Shown in pieces: positions 1 to 9,286 of a DNA stretch of 64,000 nucleotides. The DNA comes from CAWJMN01 sp963844055 (GTDB taxonomy: Bacteria > Planctomycetota > Planctomycetia > Pirellulales > Pirellulaceae). The stretch is from positions 806,001-870,000 of the forward strand of contig CAWJMN010000001.1 of the NCBI GenBank assembly GCA_963844055.1, read 5' to 3'. Position 1 is the stretch's first letter. The number at the start of each line of letters is the position of its first letter. The notes under the pieces are model-generated. The model saw only the letters and a list, made by a program, of their open reading frames with translations. It had not been told where the DNA came from and made no database searches. The translations under genes and the position numbers were made by a program.

Positions 1-358
1 CACCCTTAGCGGCGACTAGTCGGTCACCATCGTTGGATAGATCGCGAATGACGAAGCCACCTTTGGCATCCATCACGACCGTTCCTGGTGGAACCTCAAT
101 GATTAGATCATGGGCCCCTTTGCCGGCGCGATTCGAACCGCTGCCGTGGTTGCCGCTTTCCGCCCGCCAGAACTTGTGGTGAGCCAAAGCCGTCAGATGG
201 TTTACACCATACTTCGCCACAATGATGACACTGCCACCGCAACCGCCGTCACCACCATCAGGGCCGCCGTTGGGCACGTACTTTTCGCGCCGGAAGCTAA
301 CGCAACCGTTGCCTCCCTTGCCACCCTGAACTTCAATCTGTACGCGATCAACAAACAT
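1..358 (-). CDS. obg: Obg/CgtA GTPase, N-terminal part (cut by window edge)
   Basis: The minus-strand frame starts at ATG 358 with MFVDRVQIEVQGGKGGNGC and runs off the window start after about 119 residues. This is the glycine-rich Obg fold: GGKGGNG, a run of Gly/Asp triplets (GGPDGGDGGSGGS), and the conserved PPGTV motif near residue 100. The GTPase domain lies outside the window. Obg is a ribosome-associated GTPase involved in large-subunit maturation. It lies 145 bases downstream of rpmA on the same strand, the usual rpmA-obg order, so co-transcription is likely. The identification is firm; only the C-terminus is unseen. Confidence 0.93.
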   Translation of the reverse strand, partial: MFVDRVQIEVQGGKGGNGCVSFRREKYVPNGGPDGGDGGCGGSVIIVAKYGVNHLTALAHHKFWRAESGNHGSGSNRAGKGAHDLIIEVPPGTVVMDAKGGFVIRDLSNDGDRLVAAKG

Positions 359-503
359 CACAGCGATTCCCACCGCGACGTTGCCAACAAACACAAACTC
401 TTTGCGCGGCTGCAAATCGTTGTGCACAAACAAACAAAGGACGCTCTTAGCCAGTGCCAAGAACGTCCTTGTAATCTCGCTCGAAAGCCGTCTAGCAAAT
501 CAG

Positions 504-767
504 CTAGTTGGCCGATGCGGCAGCAGCTTCAACGATGTTGACGCGGCGACCTTCTTGGTCAAACTTCACAACGCCTGGCTTGAGGGCGAACAAGGTGTAG
601 TCCTTGCCCATGCCAACGTTGCGGCCTGGGTGAAACTTGGTGCCAACTTGGCGAACCAAAATGCTACCCGCCGTTACAACTTGACCACCAAAACGCTTGA
701 CGCCACGACGCTGGCCGTTGGAGTCACGACCGTTGCTCGTAGAACCTTGACCTTTCTTATGGGCCAT
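504..767 (-). CDS. rpmA: 50S ribosomal protein L27
   Basis: An 87-residue protein starting MAHKKGQGSTSNGRDSNGQ, with the basic N-terminus and the GGQVV...GSILVRQ core typical of bacterial L27 (usual length 84-90). A purine-rich ribosome-binding site (AAGGAAGG) lies just upstream of ATG 767. L27 contacts the peptidyl-transferase centre of the large subunit. obg follows downstream on the same strand. The usual upstream partner rplU is not here; a copy sits about 36 kb away at 36525-36839 behind an RNase E/G gene. No N-terminal cleavage extension of the Firmicutes kind is seen. Confidence 0.97.
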   Translation of the reverse strand: MAHKKGQGSTSNGRDSNGQRRGVKRFGGQVVTAGSILVRQVGTKFHPGRNVGMGKDYTLFALKPGVVKFDQEGRRVNIVEAAAASAN

Positions 768-961
768 GGTGTTACCTTCCTTACTCTTTTACTAACGGCG
801 AATAAAAAACGATCCAAACAACCCTGTGGTTTGCCCCAAAGGGACGCGTCAGGGGCAATTCACCCAAGACTGCGAGACAGGGTTGCTTTTACAAATCTGG
901 CAATCCCTCAATCTACCGGTAGACCCAAAGGTAGTCAAGCGGTTCCTTAAGTCCATACTGC

Positions 962-1954
962 TCAAGGATTTTCGATTGTTCGGCCGGATTTTGCTCGAAG
1001 CCGGCAGCCGTAGCGAATCTCTTCGTCATTCTCGGCGACCGTGTCGCCTGGACGCCAAAAGTTAAGCTGGAGGGTTTTGGCAGAATATTTCCGACCAGCT
1101 CCGGGAGTCTTCGCCTTCTTGTAGGCGTCGATCGTGTCTTCGAATCGATAGGCGTTGGTCAGCCCTTGGACATACACACTGAAGTAGTCCATGCGTGGGT
1201 CAACGTCGGTCCAAGTGACCACGCCCCAAACGCTGCGATCATTGGCTGCATCGCTTAGAGGGATTTCCAGTTCGCTGATTGCCACCGTGTCATGCAGGTC
1301 GATCTTCGTTCGTGGGAACTCTCGCTTTTTGATCGCTTCCATCGCGGCAGGCATGATCAGGTCGAGATATTGCTTTTTGAACTCGCTGCTTTCCAGCACA
1401 AAGTGCGGGAAGAAGCGGATGCCCATCGGCTTCTTGGTGCCGTCAGCACGCTTTTCAGTCAGTTCGTTGACAACTTCCTTCGCATAGACCGTATGTTCGA
1501 TCTTGCCGTTTACCAGGACGCGGTCTTCCTTCACTTGGAAGTGGCCACCATTGTTTTTTACTCGGTAAACCATGTACCAAACGAGCTTGCGCTGCATTTT
1601 GCCCGAGGGTTGCGGCACATCCACTTCGATCATGCGAAGCGGCTTAAAGGCGAATTCCAGATTCCAAATGGGGCGACGTAAAATCACTCCCTTGGAACGC
1701 TCGATAACTGTGGCAGTCTTGGCTTCAAAGTTGGGAGTGTACTCGATGCCTTCGGCTTCAGCCGGCACTTCCACCAGTGGAATCGGCCCGGTGAACATCT
1801 CCTGCTCTTCAGGCTTCGGTGGGATCACGGTCAACACGCCGGGTGCCAAGACCCGACCACTCTGCCCCAGGGCAACGATCGGCGACAGCATGCCGCACGC
1901 GACGACTAGGGAAGTCGCAAAGCGAGTCATCAAGTTCCAATGCACGTTCTTCAT
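962..1954 (-). CDS. Secreted hypothetical protein, C-terminus probably frameshifted
   Basis: The protein of about 330 residues starts at MKNVHWNLMTRF (an ATG 12 codons upstream is also possible). It has a signal peptide ending near VALGQSG, so it is probably exported. I recognise no catalytic domain; the body is a soluble mixed protein with a WGVVTWTDVDPRMDYFSVYV segment. The frame ends at 962 with an unconvincing Arg/Lys-rich tail. Leaving the frame at about 1007-1009 gives a much more natural ending that finishes DYLWVYR at stop 913-915. I recall this kind of C-terminus from planctomycete hypothetical proteins but cannot verify it here. The most likely explanation is one extra base near 1008, either sequence error or a recent mutation. 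The intact gene would be 913-1954. Confidence 0.75.
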   Translation of the reverse strand: MKNVHWNLMTRFATSLVVACGMLSPIVALGQSGRVLAPGVLTVIPPKPEEQEMFTGPIPLVEVPAEAEGIEYTPNFEAKTATVIERSKGVILRRPIWNLEFAFKPLRMIEVDVPQPSGKMQRKLVWYMVYRVKNNGGHFQVKEDRVLVNGKIEHTVYAKEVVNELTEKRADGTKKPMGIRFFPHFVLESSEFKKQYLDLIMPAAMEAIKKREFPRTKIDLHDTVAISELEIPLSDAANDRSVWGVVTWTDVDPRMDYFSVYVQGLTNAYRFEDTIDAYKKAKTPGAGRKYSAKTLQLNFWRPGDTVAENDEEIRYGCRLRAKSGRTIENP

Positions 1955-2354
1955 GTGAGCGCTGTCCCTATTCCCGATCCTGCAATCCACAACTTCCAGG
2001 TTTCAAACTACTCGTGCGCAAGCACCTTTCCTTATCAAGTCGGCAGGGAAGGGTCCGCGCAGCAAGTTCCTCCAAAGTCTAACCCCTGAATATACTTACT
2101 TGCCTTTCAGCCTGCCAGTAAATTCTAACAGCCTTGCCTAGCTTGCCACTAAATCGACGCAAAAATCCGTCAGAACCGCCACAACGGAAAGAGACTAGTG
2201 ACGCGAAGGCCCCAAAAGTCGAGCATTGCAGTTTCGGATAGTTGTTATAGGGGGTGTCGCAATGGGGTGTTGGTGCTTACGTTTCCGGCTAGACTGAGGC
2301 GAACCTGTGTTGCCATTTGCGTTCGAATTGCCGGACGAGGGAGAATCTACGACG
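1955..2354. other. Divergent intergenic region
   Basis: About 400 bases between the minus-strand secreted protein and the plus-strand DUF4198 gene. Promoters for both genes must lie here, but I see no convincing -35/-10 pair, hairpin or repeat. Short frames inside it do not look coding. Confidence 0.5.
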
Positions 2355-3176
2355 ATGCCAGTTTTCAAAATGTCGGTTCGCTTTATGGGGTGGGTGGCGG
2401 CAGCTGCCTTTATGCAACTTGCGTGTCAGTCGTTGTTGTTGGCGCATGACACCTGGGTGCAGACGAACACCAATCTGGTTCGTACGGGCGACCATGTGCA
2501 TATCGACCTGATGCTGGGCAATCACGGCAACGAACATCGCGACTTCAAACTGGCAAGCAAGATCACGCTCCCCGGTTGCAAGCTGGATGTGATCACCCCC
2601 AGTGGCAAGTCCTTTAGTGTGATGGATCGACTGGTTGATGTCGGCTATACGCCCAAGGAAGGTTTTTGGTCTGCCCGTTTTGCCGGTAATGAGGCCGGCA
2701 TCTACACGGTGGCTCATTTCCGTGATGGCAATCATGGGACCACACGTAGCATTAAAAGTGGCAAAGCCTTCTACGTTATGAGCGATAGCCTCGATAAGGT
2801 TCCTTTGGGTTTGAAAGGATATCAAACGCCTCTCGGTCATCCCCTGGAAATCGTTCCGCTGGTGAATCCCGTTGTTCCGATGGGGCCAGGAAAGCCAATT
2901 AAGGTGCAAGTCCTTTACAAGGGAAAGCCACTAGAAAACGCGGTAGTCTCCTTCATTCCACGTGGTGCTCAGCTGACGGAAGAGTTCGATCCCGAACACG
3001 AACGCAAGACCAAGGCTGACGGCATCGCCAGCTATACGCCCAAGGAGGGTAACTACATCTTGGTTTGTGTGCACCAAGAAGAGCCGAGCGAAAAGGGTGA
3101 AGGCTTCGACTCCACCAAGTACAGCGCCACGCTAACCGTGTTCGTTCCTGAACTCTGTCCGTGCTGCGCTGAGTAA
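2355..3176 (+). CDS. DUF4198-type exported protein
   Basis: A protein of 273 residues starting MPVFKMSVRFMGWVAAAAF, a hydrophobic signal sequence cleaved near LLLAHD. The mature part begins with HDTWVQTN, typical of DUF4198 proteins (the NikM-like family, annotated in some bacteria as periplasmic parts of nickel or cobalt uptake). The body is beta-rich, with YKGKPLENAVVSFIPRG resembling a carboxypeptidase-regulatory-like fold, and it ends CPCCAE. The Cys-rich end and the N-terminal His could bind metal, but this is inference. No transporter gene is adjacent. An upstream in-frame start at 2307 exists, but it would put a charged stretch before the signal peptide, so 2355 is preferred. Confidence 0.8.
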   Translation: MPVFKMSVRFMGWVAAAAFMQLACQSLLLAHDTWVQTNTNLVRTGDHVHIDLMLGNHGNEHRDFKLASKITLPGCKLDVITPSGKSFSVMDRLVDVGYTPKEGFWSARFAGNEAGIYTVAHFRDGNHGTTRSIKSGKAFYVMSDSLDKVPLGLKGYQTPLGHPLEIVPLVNPVVPMGPGKPIKVQVLYKGKPLENAVVSFIPRGAQLTEEFDPEHERKTKADGIASYTPKEGNYILVCVHQEEPSEKGEGFDSTKYSATLTVFVPELCPCCAE

Positions 3177-3198
3177 TTGTCATTTGCCCCACGCACAG

Positions 3199-3240
3199 AA
3201 AAAGGGCTCCGGCAAATGTAGATTGCCCGAGCCCTTCAAT
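3199..3240. terminator. Hairpin between convergent genes
   Basis: GGGCTC at 3204-3209 pairs with GAGCCC at 3229-3234, with additional TTGCC/GGCAA pairing inside. On the minus strand the stem is followed by TTTTTC, so it should terminate tkt transcription. It lies between the stops of the DUF4198 gene and tkt and may act in both directions. Confidence 0.75.
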
Positions 3241-3286
3241 TGAATCATCGCTAACATGCCAACGTCTTGTCGTTGGCACTCTTGCT

Positions 3287-5350
3287 TTACTTCGCCAGCA
3301 TTTCCTTCACGGCGGCGGAAACTGCTTCGGACGTAATGCCAAATTCCTTGTAGAGGGTGGCAAAAGGAGCCGAAGCGCCAAAGCCCTTCATGCCGACAAA
3401 CTTGCCGGCAAAGCCCAGGTACTTGTCCCAGCTTTGCTGAATGCCCGCCTCAATTGCCACGCGTGCGGTCACGCTGCTTGGCAGAACGCTTTCGCGATAA
3501 GCGGCGTCTTGAGCATCAAACCATTCTTGGCAAGGCATGCTGACAAGGCGAACCTTCACACCTTCGGCGGTCAGGGACTCATAAGCCTTCACCGCAATAT
3601 CTAATTCGGTGCCGGTGGCCATGATGATGGCATCGGGCTTGCTACCTTCTGCTTCGGCCAGCACGTAGCCTCCCTTGGCCGTCAAAGAGGCCGAGGCATA
3701 CTTGGTGCGATCCAAAGTGGAAACATTTTGTCGGCTTAGCACGATGGCAACAGGCTCGTGTTGGCGAAGAATCGCTGCACGATAGCCTTCAGCTACTTCG
3801 TTGGCATCGCCAGGACGAAGTACAGCCAATCCAGGAATTGCCCGGCAGGCCGACAGGTGTTCAACCGGTTGGTGCGTTGGTCCATCTTCACCCACGCCGA
3901 TGCTGTCGTGCGTCAGCACATAGATCACGCCTTGATGCATGATGCTCGACAGCCGCATCGATGGACGCATGTAGTCAGTGAACACAAAGAACGTCGCACA
4001 GTAAGTACGCAAACCCGAAAGCGACATTCCGTTAGCAATGGCGGCCATACTATGTTCGCGGATGCCGAAGTGCAAATTGCGCCCTGCGTAATCATGGCTG
4101 CTGAAGTGCCCAGCTTCGGGGAATTCCAGCATCGTCATGTTCGATGGGGCCAAGTCGGCCGAACCGCCAATGAACCAAGGGAACTGCTTGGCAATACCGT
4201 TAAGCACCTTGCCCGAGTAAATACGCGTGCCAGCTCCCTTGGCATCGGTGGGGAAGGTGGGAATTCCCTTGTCCCAGCCCTCTGGCAACTTGCCTGCCCA
4301 AATCAGCTCAAGCTCGGCGGCTAGTTCTGGATAAGCCTTCTTGTACTCGGCAAACTTGGCTTGCCATTCGGCTTGGGCCTTCGCACCACGCTTGCCAAGG
4401 TTGTCCGCAAAGTGAGCGAGAACTTCGCTTGGTACAAGGAACTGCGCATCTTCTGGCCAGCCATAGGCAGCCTTGGTGAGCTTCACTTCGTCAGGTCCCA
4501 GCGGTGCACCGTGAGCACCATGGGTATTGGCCTTGTTCGGGCTGCCATAGCCGATGATGCTCTTCATCACCACGATGGTCGGCTTGTCGGTGCACTTCTT
4601 GGCCGAGTCAAACGCAGCTTGCAATGCCTTCAGGTCGTTGGCGTCGTCAACGCGTACAGCATTCCAGCCAAGCCCTTCAAACTTGGTGGCCATGTCTTCG
4701 CTAAACGCTAGTTCCGTCTCACCTTCGATCGTGATGTTGTTGTCATCATAGATCCAGATCAGGTTGTTCAGCTTCAAGTGGCCGGCAACGGAGCCCGCTT
4801 CGCTGGAAATGCCTTCCATTAAGTCGCCGTCGCTGCACAAGGCATAGACATTAAACCCAAACAGGTCAAAGCCTGGCTTGTTGTACTTGGCAGCAAACCA
4901 CTTGGCAGCCATCGCCATGCCTACACTATTGGCAACGCCTTGCCCCAGCGGGCCCGTCGTTGTTTCAATGCCGGCTGCTTCGCTAAATTCAGGGTGACCA
5001 GCGCAAGGGCTGTGCAGTTGGCGAAAGTTCTTCATGTCTTCGACCGTGATCGAAGGAGCATTTTGAACCTTGCCGGCCTTATCCACCTTCTTCACACCTG
5101 CCACATGCAGAGTGCTGTAAAGCAGCATCGAAGCATGGCCGCACGATAGGACAAACCGATCGCGAGCGGGCCACAGTGGCTGGGCAGGATCGTAATTGAG
5201 ATTGTGATTCCAGATTTGATAGGCCACCGGTGCCAAGGCCATCGGCGTTCCAGGGTGACCGCTGTTTGCTTTTTGCACGCCATCCATCGAAAGCGTACGG
5301 ATCGTATTGATGGCAAGTTGTTCGATACTGGCAGCGGTAGCGGTAGTCAT
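3287..5350 (-). CDS. tkt: Transketolase
   Basis: The 687-residue protein starts MTTATAASIEQLAINTIRT. An upstream in-frame extension is possible but not conserved in character. It transfers two-carbon ketol units in the pentose phosphate pathway using thiamine diphosphate. Visible motifs are NSGHPGTPM near the start, the ThDP/Mg-binding stretch CSDGDLMEG...DDNNITIEG, HGAHGAPLG, and the GIREHSM motif that supplies the catalytic glutamate. Length and domain order (ThDP, Pyr, C-terminal) match bacterial transketolases. It is alone on the minus strand, ends at a good hairpin terminator, and is divergent from larC. Confidence 0.97.
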   Translation of the reverse strand: MTTATAASIEQLAINTIRTLSMDGVQKANSGHPGTPMALAPVAYQIWNHNLNYDPAQPLWPARDRFVLSCGHASMLLYSTLHVAGVKKVDKAGKVQNAPSITVEDMKNFRQLHSPCAGHPEFSEAAGIETTTGPLGQGVANSVGMAMAAKWFAAKYNKPGFDLFGFNVYALCSDGDLMEGISSEAGSVAGHLKLNNLIWIYDDNNITIEGETELAFSEDMATKFEGLGWNAVRVDDANDLKALQAAFDSAKKCTDKPTIVVMKSIIGYGSPNKANTHGAHGAPLGPDEVKLTKAAYGWPEDAQFLVPSEVLAHFADNLGKRGAKAQAEWQAKFAEYKKAYPELAAELELIWAGKLPEGWDKGIPTFPTDAKGAGTRIYSGKVLNGIAKQFPWFIGGSADLAPSNMTMLEFPEAGHFSSHDYAGRNLHFGIREHSMAAIANGMSLSGLRTYCATFFVFTDYMRPSMRLSSIMHQGVIYVLTHDSIGVGEDGPTHQPVEHLSACRAIPGLAVLRPGDANEVAEGYRAAILRQHEPVAIVLSRQNVSTLDRTKYASASLTAKGGYVLAEAEGSKPDAIIMATGTELDIAVKAYESLTAEGVKVRLVSMPCQEWFDAQDAAYRESVLPSSVTARVAIEAGIQQSWDKYLGFAGKFVGMKGFGASAPFATLYKEFGITSEAVSAAVKEMLAK

Positions 5351-5640
5351 AAGCTGGAAAATGGGGTGACAAAGGGGCGGGAAAGGAATCTTTTTAAAAA
5401 CGCTAACTCCGAAGTTTAGCGGCAAGCAACAAACGCAGCAACTTGTGTTCGCCAGCCCCCTTAAGTGCGATTTGCGGAGTTCTCTCCCCCCTAGCTCCAA
5501 TACCGGGGGCTGCTAGGCTCTAATTCCGCCGACTTTCCTTCGCCCGAAAACCCCGTTAATCTTGGCTGCGACCACAGCCTCCTGCCGCATTGCCATGCGG
5601 CATTGCCTTGTCCCTCCAACACCAATCGGAACCACCCGTC

Positions 5641-6822
5641 GTGAAAGTTGCTTACTTCGATTGTCTTAGTGGTATCAGTGGTGACATGACGCTGGGCGCT
5701 CTGGTCGACAGCGGCGTTGAACTGGCCGCCATCCAGGCGGGCATCGACTCCTTGGGCCTTCCCAGTTGCCAATTGGTCTCGAGCGAAGTCAAACGCAAGG
5801 GATTCCGGGCAACGAAGATTGCCGTCGTGCATGAAGAACAGCACGCCCATCGCCACTTGCACCACATCACCGACAAAATCACCGCCAGCACAGTACTCAC
5901 GCCGCAGCAACAGGAATTGGCGATCCGCATCTTCACTCGGCTTGGAGTAGCGGAAGCCAAAGTCCATGGTTCGACCCTACGTAAGGTCCACTTTCACGAG
6001 GTCGGCGCTGTCGACTCCATTGCCGATATCGTCGGCGCAGCTATCGGCCTGTCGCTGCTCGGGGTCGACCGTATTGTCTGCTCGCCAATTCCAACCGGCA
6101 GTGGGTTCATTGAAATCGAACATGGTCGCGTCAGTGTTCCCGCCCCCGCGACGGCAGAGCTGCTCAAGGGGATACCGCTTGCCCCTTCTGTGGTCACGAC
6201 GGAACTCACCACGCCGACCGGAGCAGCCATCATGGCAACGGTCGCCGACCAGTTTGGGCCGCTTCCTCCAATGACGATCTCTGCGATCGGCTGGGGTGCG
6301 GGCGATAAAGACTTCCGCGAACAACCCAATCTGCTCCGTCTGATGTTGGGAGAAATGCCCGATACGTATCAACAAGATCGCGTGTGGGTCTTAGAGACCA
6401 ATCTCGACGACATCAGTGGCGAAGTGATTGGCTTCTGCACGACCAAGTTGATGGAGGCAGGTGCGCTCGATGTGTTCACCACGGCCATCCAAATGAAGAA
6501 GAATCGCCCCGGCGTGCTGCTGAGTATTCTGTGCGACGAATTGTTGATTTCTAAGCTGGAAAAGATCGTTTTTAAAGAAACCGGAACCCTGGGGATTCGT
6601 CGCTGGCCAGCGACACGCCACAAGCTCGAACGCAAGCCGCACGCGGTCGAAACGCCGTTGGGAACGATCGCAGGCAAGCTGGCCATTTTGAGCGATGGCA
6701 GTGTTAGCTTTTCGCCCGAGTTTGAATCCTGCCGCCAAATCGCCAACGAAAAACAGCTGGCGCTCAAAGAGGTCTATGATGCGGCGATGCTGGCTTTCCG
6801 TAGTCCCCCAGTAGCGCCCTAG
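5641..6822 (+). CDS. larC: LarC, nickel-pincer cofactor cyclometallase
   Basis: The 393-residue protein starts at GTG 5641 (VKVAYFDCLSGISGDM), the characteristic LarC N-terminus. HEEQHAHRHLHH (residues about 60-75) and HFHEVGAVDSIADIVG are family motifs with metal-binding histidines, and LETNLDDISGEVIGF marks the C-terminal part. LarC inserts nickel into the pyridinium dithiocarboxylate cofactor used by lactate racemase and related enzymes. Here both halves are in one frame; in Lactobacillus plantarum they are joined by frameshifting. larB, larE and larA are not in the window. The next gene, 51 bases downstream, is a D-2-hydroxyacid dehydrogenase, a suggestive but unproven link to hydroxyacid metabolism. 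Confidence 0.93.
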   Translation: MKVAYFDCLSGISGDMTLGALVDSGVELAAIQAGIDSLGLPSCQLVSSEVKRKGFRATKIAVVHEEQHAHRHLHHITDKITASTVLTPQQQELAIRIFTRLGVAEAKVHGSTLRKVHFHEVGAVDSIADIVGAAIGLSLLGVDRIVCSPIPTGSGFIEIEHGRVSVPAPATAELLKGIPLAPSVVTTELTTPTGAAIMATVADQFGPLPPMTISAIGWGAGDKDFREQPNLLRLMLGEMPDTYQQDRVWVLETNLDDISGEVIGFCTTKLMEAGALDVFTTAIQMKKNRPGVLLSILCDELLISKLEKIVFKETGTLGIRRWPATRHKLERKPHAVETPLGTIAGKLAILSDGSVSFSPEFESCRQIANEKQLALKEVYDAAMLAFRSPPVAP

Positions 6823-6873
6823 CCATCCATTGCCGTCAAACATTACGTCGTTCCGTTAGAGGGCATCCCTCGT

Positions 6874-7815
6874 ATGTCGCTACCAAAAATCGTCGCTGAT
6901 ACGCCACTAGCTCAGGCCGTTGAAGAGCTCATGGCAGGCAAGGTCGAAATCCTTCCCTGGAGTTCGATCGGGCAGCCGGAATCGCGCGATGCCGTAGGTC
7001 TCTATACGTTTGGCCATTTGCTGGTAGACGGCGAATTGATGGACAAGCTCCCTAAGCTCAAGGTCATCAGTAACTACGGCGTTGGTGTCGATCATATTCA
7101 CCTTCCTGCCGCAGCGCAGCGAAATATTCCTGTTGGCAATACGCCGGGCGTGTTGGATGGCGCGACTGCCGACATGGGGTTTACGCTGCTCCTTGCTACC
7201 GCGCGGCGCTTGATGGAAGGGGATGCGTACGCGCGTAGTCCGCAGTTCACCCGGTTTGATCCGGCCTACATGTTGGGCCGAGAGATTCACGGCCAAACGC
7301 TGGGCATCATCGGCTTAGGGCGAATTGGCAAAGAGGTCGCCAAGCGGGCCAACGGCTTTTCCATGAAGGTCCTGTATCACAACCGTCGGCAAGACGTCGC
7401 TGCCGAGGCTGCACTGGGCGTACAGTATAGTACGCTAGACGACCTGCTTTCCCAGTCCGACTTCGTGATGCTCTGCTGCCCGTTGACGACAGAAACAACC
7501 GGCCTTATCGATGCGGCCGCGCTCGAGAAGATGCGTTCCACCAGCATTTTGATCAATATTGCCCGTGGCCCCGTCGTAGATACGGCCGCACTTACAGCCG
7601 CTTTGCAGTCACGACAAATCTACGCCGCTGGCTTGGATGTCACCGATCCGGAGCCGCTTCCTCGCAATCACCCCCTCCTCAGCCTGCCAAATGTCACCAT
7701 CGCTCCCCATCTGGGTAGTGCAACCGTCCAAACGCGGCAGCAGATGGCCAACCTTTCCGTACAGAACCTCTTGGCAGGCCTCACCGGGCAACCTCTGCTT
7801 CATCAGGTCAAATAA
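6874..7815 (+). CDS. D-2-hydroxyacid dehydrogenase (NAD-dependent)
   Basis: A 313-residue protein of the D-isomer-specific 2-hydroxyacid dehydrogenase family. The Rossmann nucleotide-binding motif GLGRIG is at residues 148-153. The catalytic trio is in place: Arg in INIARGPVVD (about 231), Glu in DVTDPEPLP (about 260) and His in IAPHLGSAT (about 279). The N-terminal substrate domain has SNYGVGVDHI. Length and motifs resemble glyoxylate/hydroxypyruvate reductases; the substrate cannot be fixed from sequence alone. It follows larC by 51 bases on the same strand, probably in one transcript. Confidence 0.9.
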   Translation: MSLPKIVADTPLAQAVEELMAGKVEILPWSSIGQPESRDAVGLYTFGHLLVDGELMDKLPKLKVISNYGVGVDHIHLPAAAQRNIPVGNTPGVLDGATADMGFTLLLATARRLMEGDAYARSPQFTRFDPAYMLGREIHGQTLGIIGLGRIGKEVAKRANGFSMKVLYHNRRQDVAAEAALGVQYSTLDDLLSQSDFVMLCCPLTTETTGLIDAAALEKMRSTSILINIARGPVVDTAALTAALQSRQIYAAGLDVTDPEPLPRNHPLLSLPNVTIAPHLGSATVQTRQQMANLSVQNLLAGLTGQPLLHQVK

Positions 7816-8044
7816 TGCCCGCGGCGGATAAAAGATCACCAGCTAAAAACACCTGTAAGATGTGTATATGCAACCTGTTGTAGTTGTTTTTTGAGCTAGG
7901 GCTTACCCTCTTTCACTATTTTTTCAGGCCAGCCTCGTAACAAACGACATTCTGCCACCATATTTGCCTGACGGCCATTCATCTGCCGTTAGCGGTTGCC
8001 GGTTCGGCGGCTCTTTCCTTTTCTGGTGCTGTAAGTCCTTTCGA

Positions 8045-9214
8045 ATGAATAAGTTACAACGCTATTGCGGCATGAGTTTGGCAATGCTGGCCGTTTTATT
8101 CGGCTGCATGGTCCCCGCTTGGGCTCAAGACGACGAAATTACTCCGCAAAGCGAATTGGCGCTGGAGAAGGGGCTGGAGTGGTTGGCTAAAAACCAAGGT
8201 CCAGAAGGAAATTGGGGCTCCAATGATCTCGGCCTAGTCAGCATGGGAGCGCTCGCCTTCTTGTCGGCCGGTCACACGCCGGGGCGAGGAAAGTACGGCA
8301 AAGAGATCGATCGTTCCTTGGAATACGTAATCAGTCGCAGCAAACCCTCGGGCCTATTAAATTCGTCCGATCCTCAGCGTGACATGTACAACCATGGCCT
8401 GGCAACATTTGTGCTAGGCCAGTTTCACGGCATGGGAACGTCTAAAGACCGCCGCATGAATCGCGTTTTGGGAAGTGCTCTCAAGCTGATTGAAAACACC
8501 CAGTGCGAAGATGGTGGCTGGGATTATCAAGCGCGTCGGCAAGCCAACGGGCACGACCTTAGCTTGGTGGTAATGCAGGCCAAAGCACTGCGAAGTGCAG
8601 TGGATAGTGGTCTTGATGTTCCGCCAGAGGTGATCGACCTTGCCATTCGCAGCGTGCGAGAACACTATGCTTGCAATGGAGATCGCAATGCTCCTGAATC
8701 CGAACAGCAAAAGATGCCAGGGCAATTCACCTATGGCAAAGGGGGCGGTGGACCTTCGATAGCGATGGCTGCTGCAGGGGTCGTTTGCCTGCAAGAGTTT
8801 GGTCAATACGATGACTGGCGTATTGCCAAAAATATGGATGTGATTACAGCTTCCATCAATGACCTTCCTAAAGCAGACAAGCATGATGGCGATATGCCCT
8901 TTGATGCATACACATTGTATTACGTGGGCCAAGCGCTCTATCAAGTGAACGGCGAATACTGGAAGGGAAGCTATCCCAAGCTAAGAGACTACCTCGTCAA
9001 TTCCCAAGTGAATGACCCCAAGCTAGGTCCACGTCTTGGTTCGTGGCGCGACAATGGTGCCAAAGGTGGTGGTCGCGTTGGTGGCAAAGAGGGGGAGCTC
9101 TACGGAACCAGTGTCGCCTGTTTTGTGTTGGCGATTCCTAATCGATACCTCCCCATTCTGCAGGAAGGCAAGATTGAAAGCCTCCGCGGCAAAGCAATCT
9201 CCGCTACCAAATAG
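8045..9214 (+). CDS. Exported terpenoid-cyclase/prenyltransferase-fold protein
   Basis: The 389-residue protein starts MNKLQRYCGMSLAMLAVLFG, with a signal peptide ending near PAWAQDD. The mature part shows repeats of the alpha/alpha toroid kind (LEKGLEWLAKNQGPEGNWG, ENTQCEDGGWDYQ, GLVSMGALAFLSAG), as in squalene-hopene cyclase and prenyltransferase beta subunits. I do not see the DxDD motif of a protonating cyclase, so it is probably a structural or binding protein outside the cytoplasmic membrane. It is the first gene of a same-strand run reaching 22.9 kb. The 72-base gap to the BatA-like gene suggests co-transcription. Confidence 0.85.
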   Translation: MNKLQRYCGMSLAMLAVLFGCMVPAWAQDDEITPQSELALEKGLEWLAKNQGPEGNWGSNDLGLVSMGALAFLSAGHTPGRGKYGKEIDRSLEYVISRSKPSGLLNSSDPQRDMYNHGLATFVLGQFHGMGTSKDRRMNRVLGSALKLIENTQCEDGGWDYQARRQANGHDLSLVVMQAKALRSAVDSGLDVPPEVIDLAIRSVREHYACNGDRNAPESEQQKMPGQFTYGKGGGGPSIAMAAAGVVCLQEFGQYDDWRIAKNMDVITASINDLPKADKHDGDMPFDAYTLYYVGQALYQVNGEYWKGSYPKLRDYLVNSQVNDPKLGPRLGSWRDNGAKGGGRVGGKEGELYGTSVACFVLAIPNRYLPILQEGKIESLRGKAISATK

Positions 9215-9286
9215 GTCACCGCTTTCGCATCACGCTGAAAAAACAATCCTCACTGATTCTTCCGCTTCGGATTCGACATAAACACC

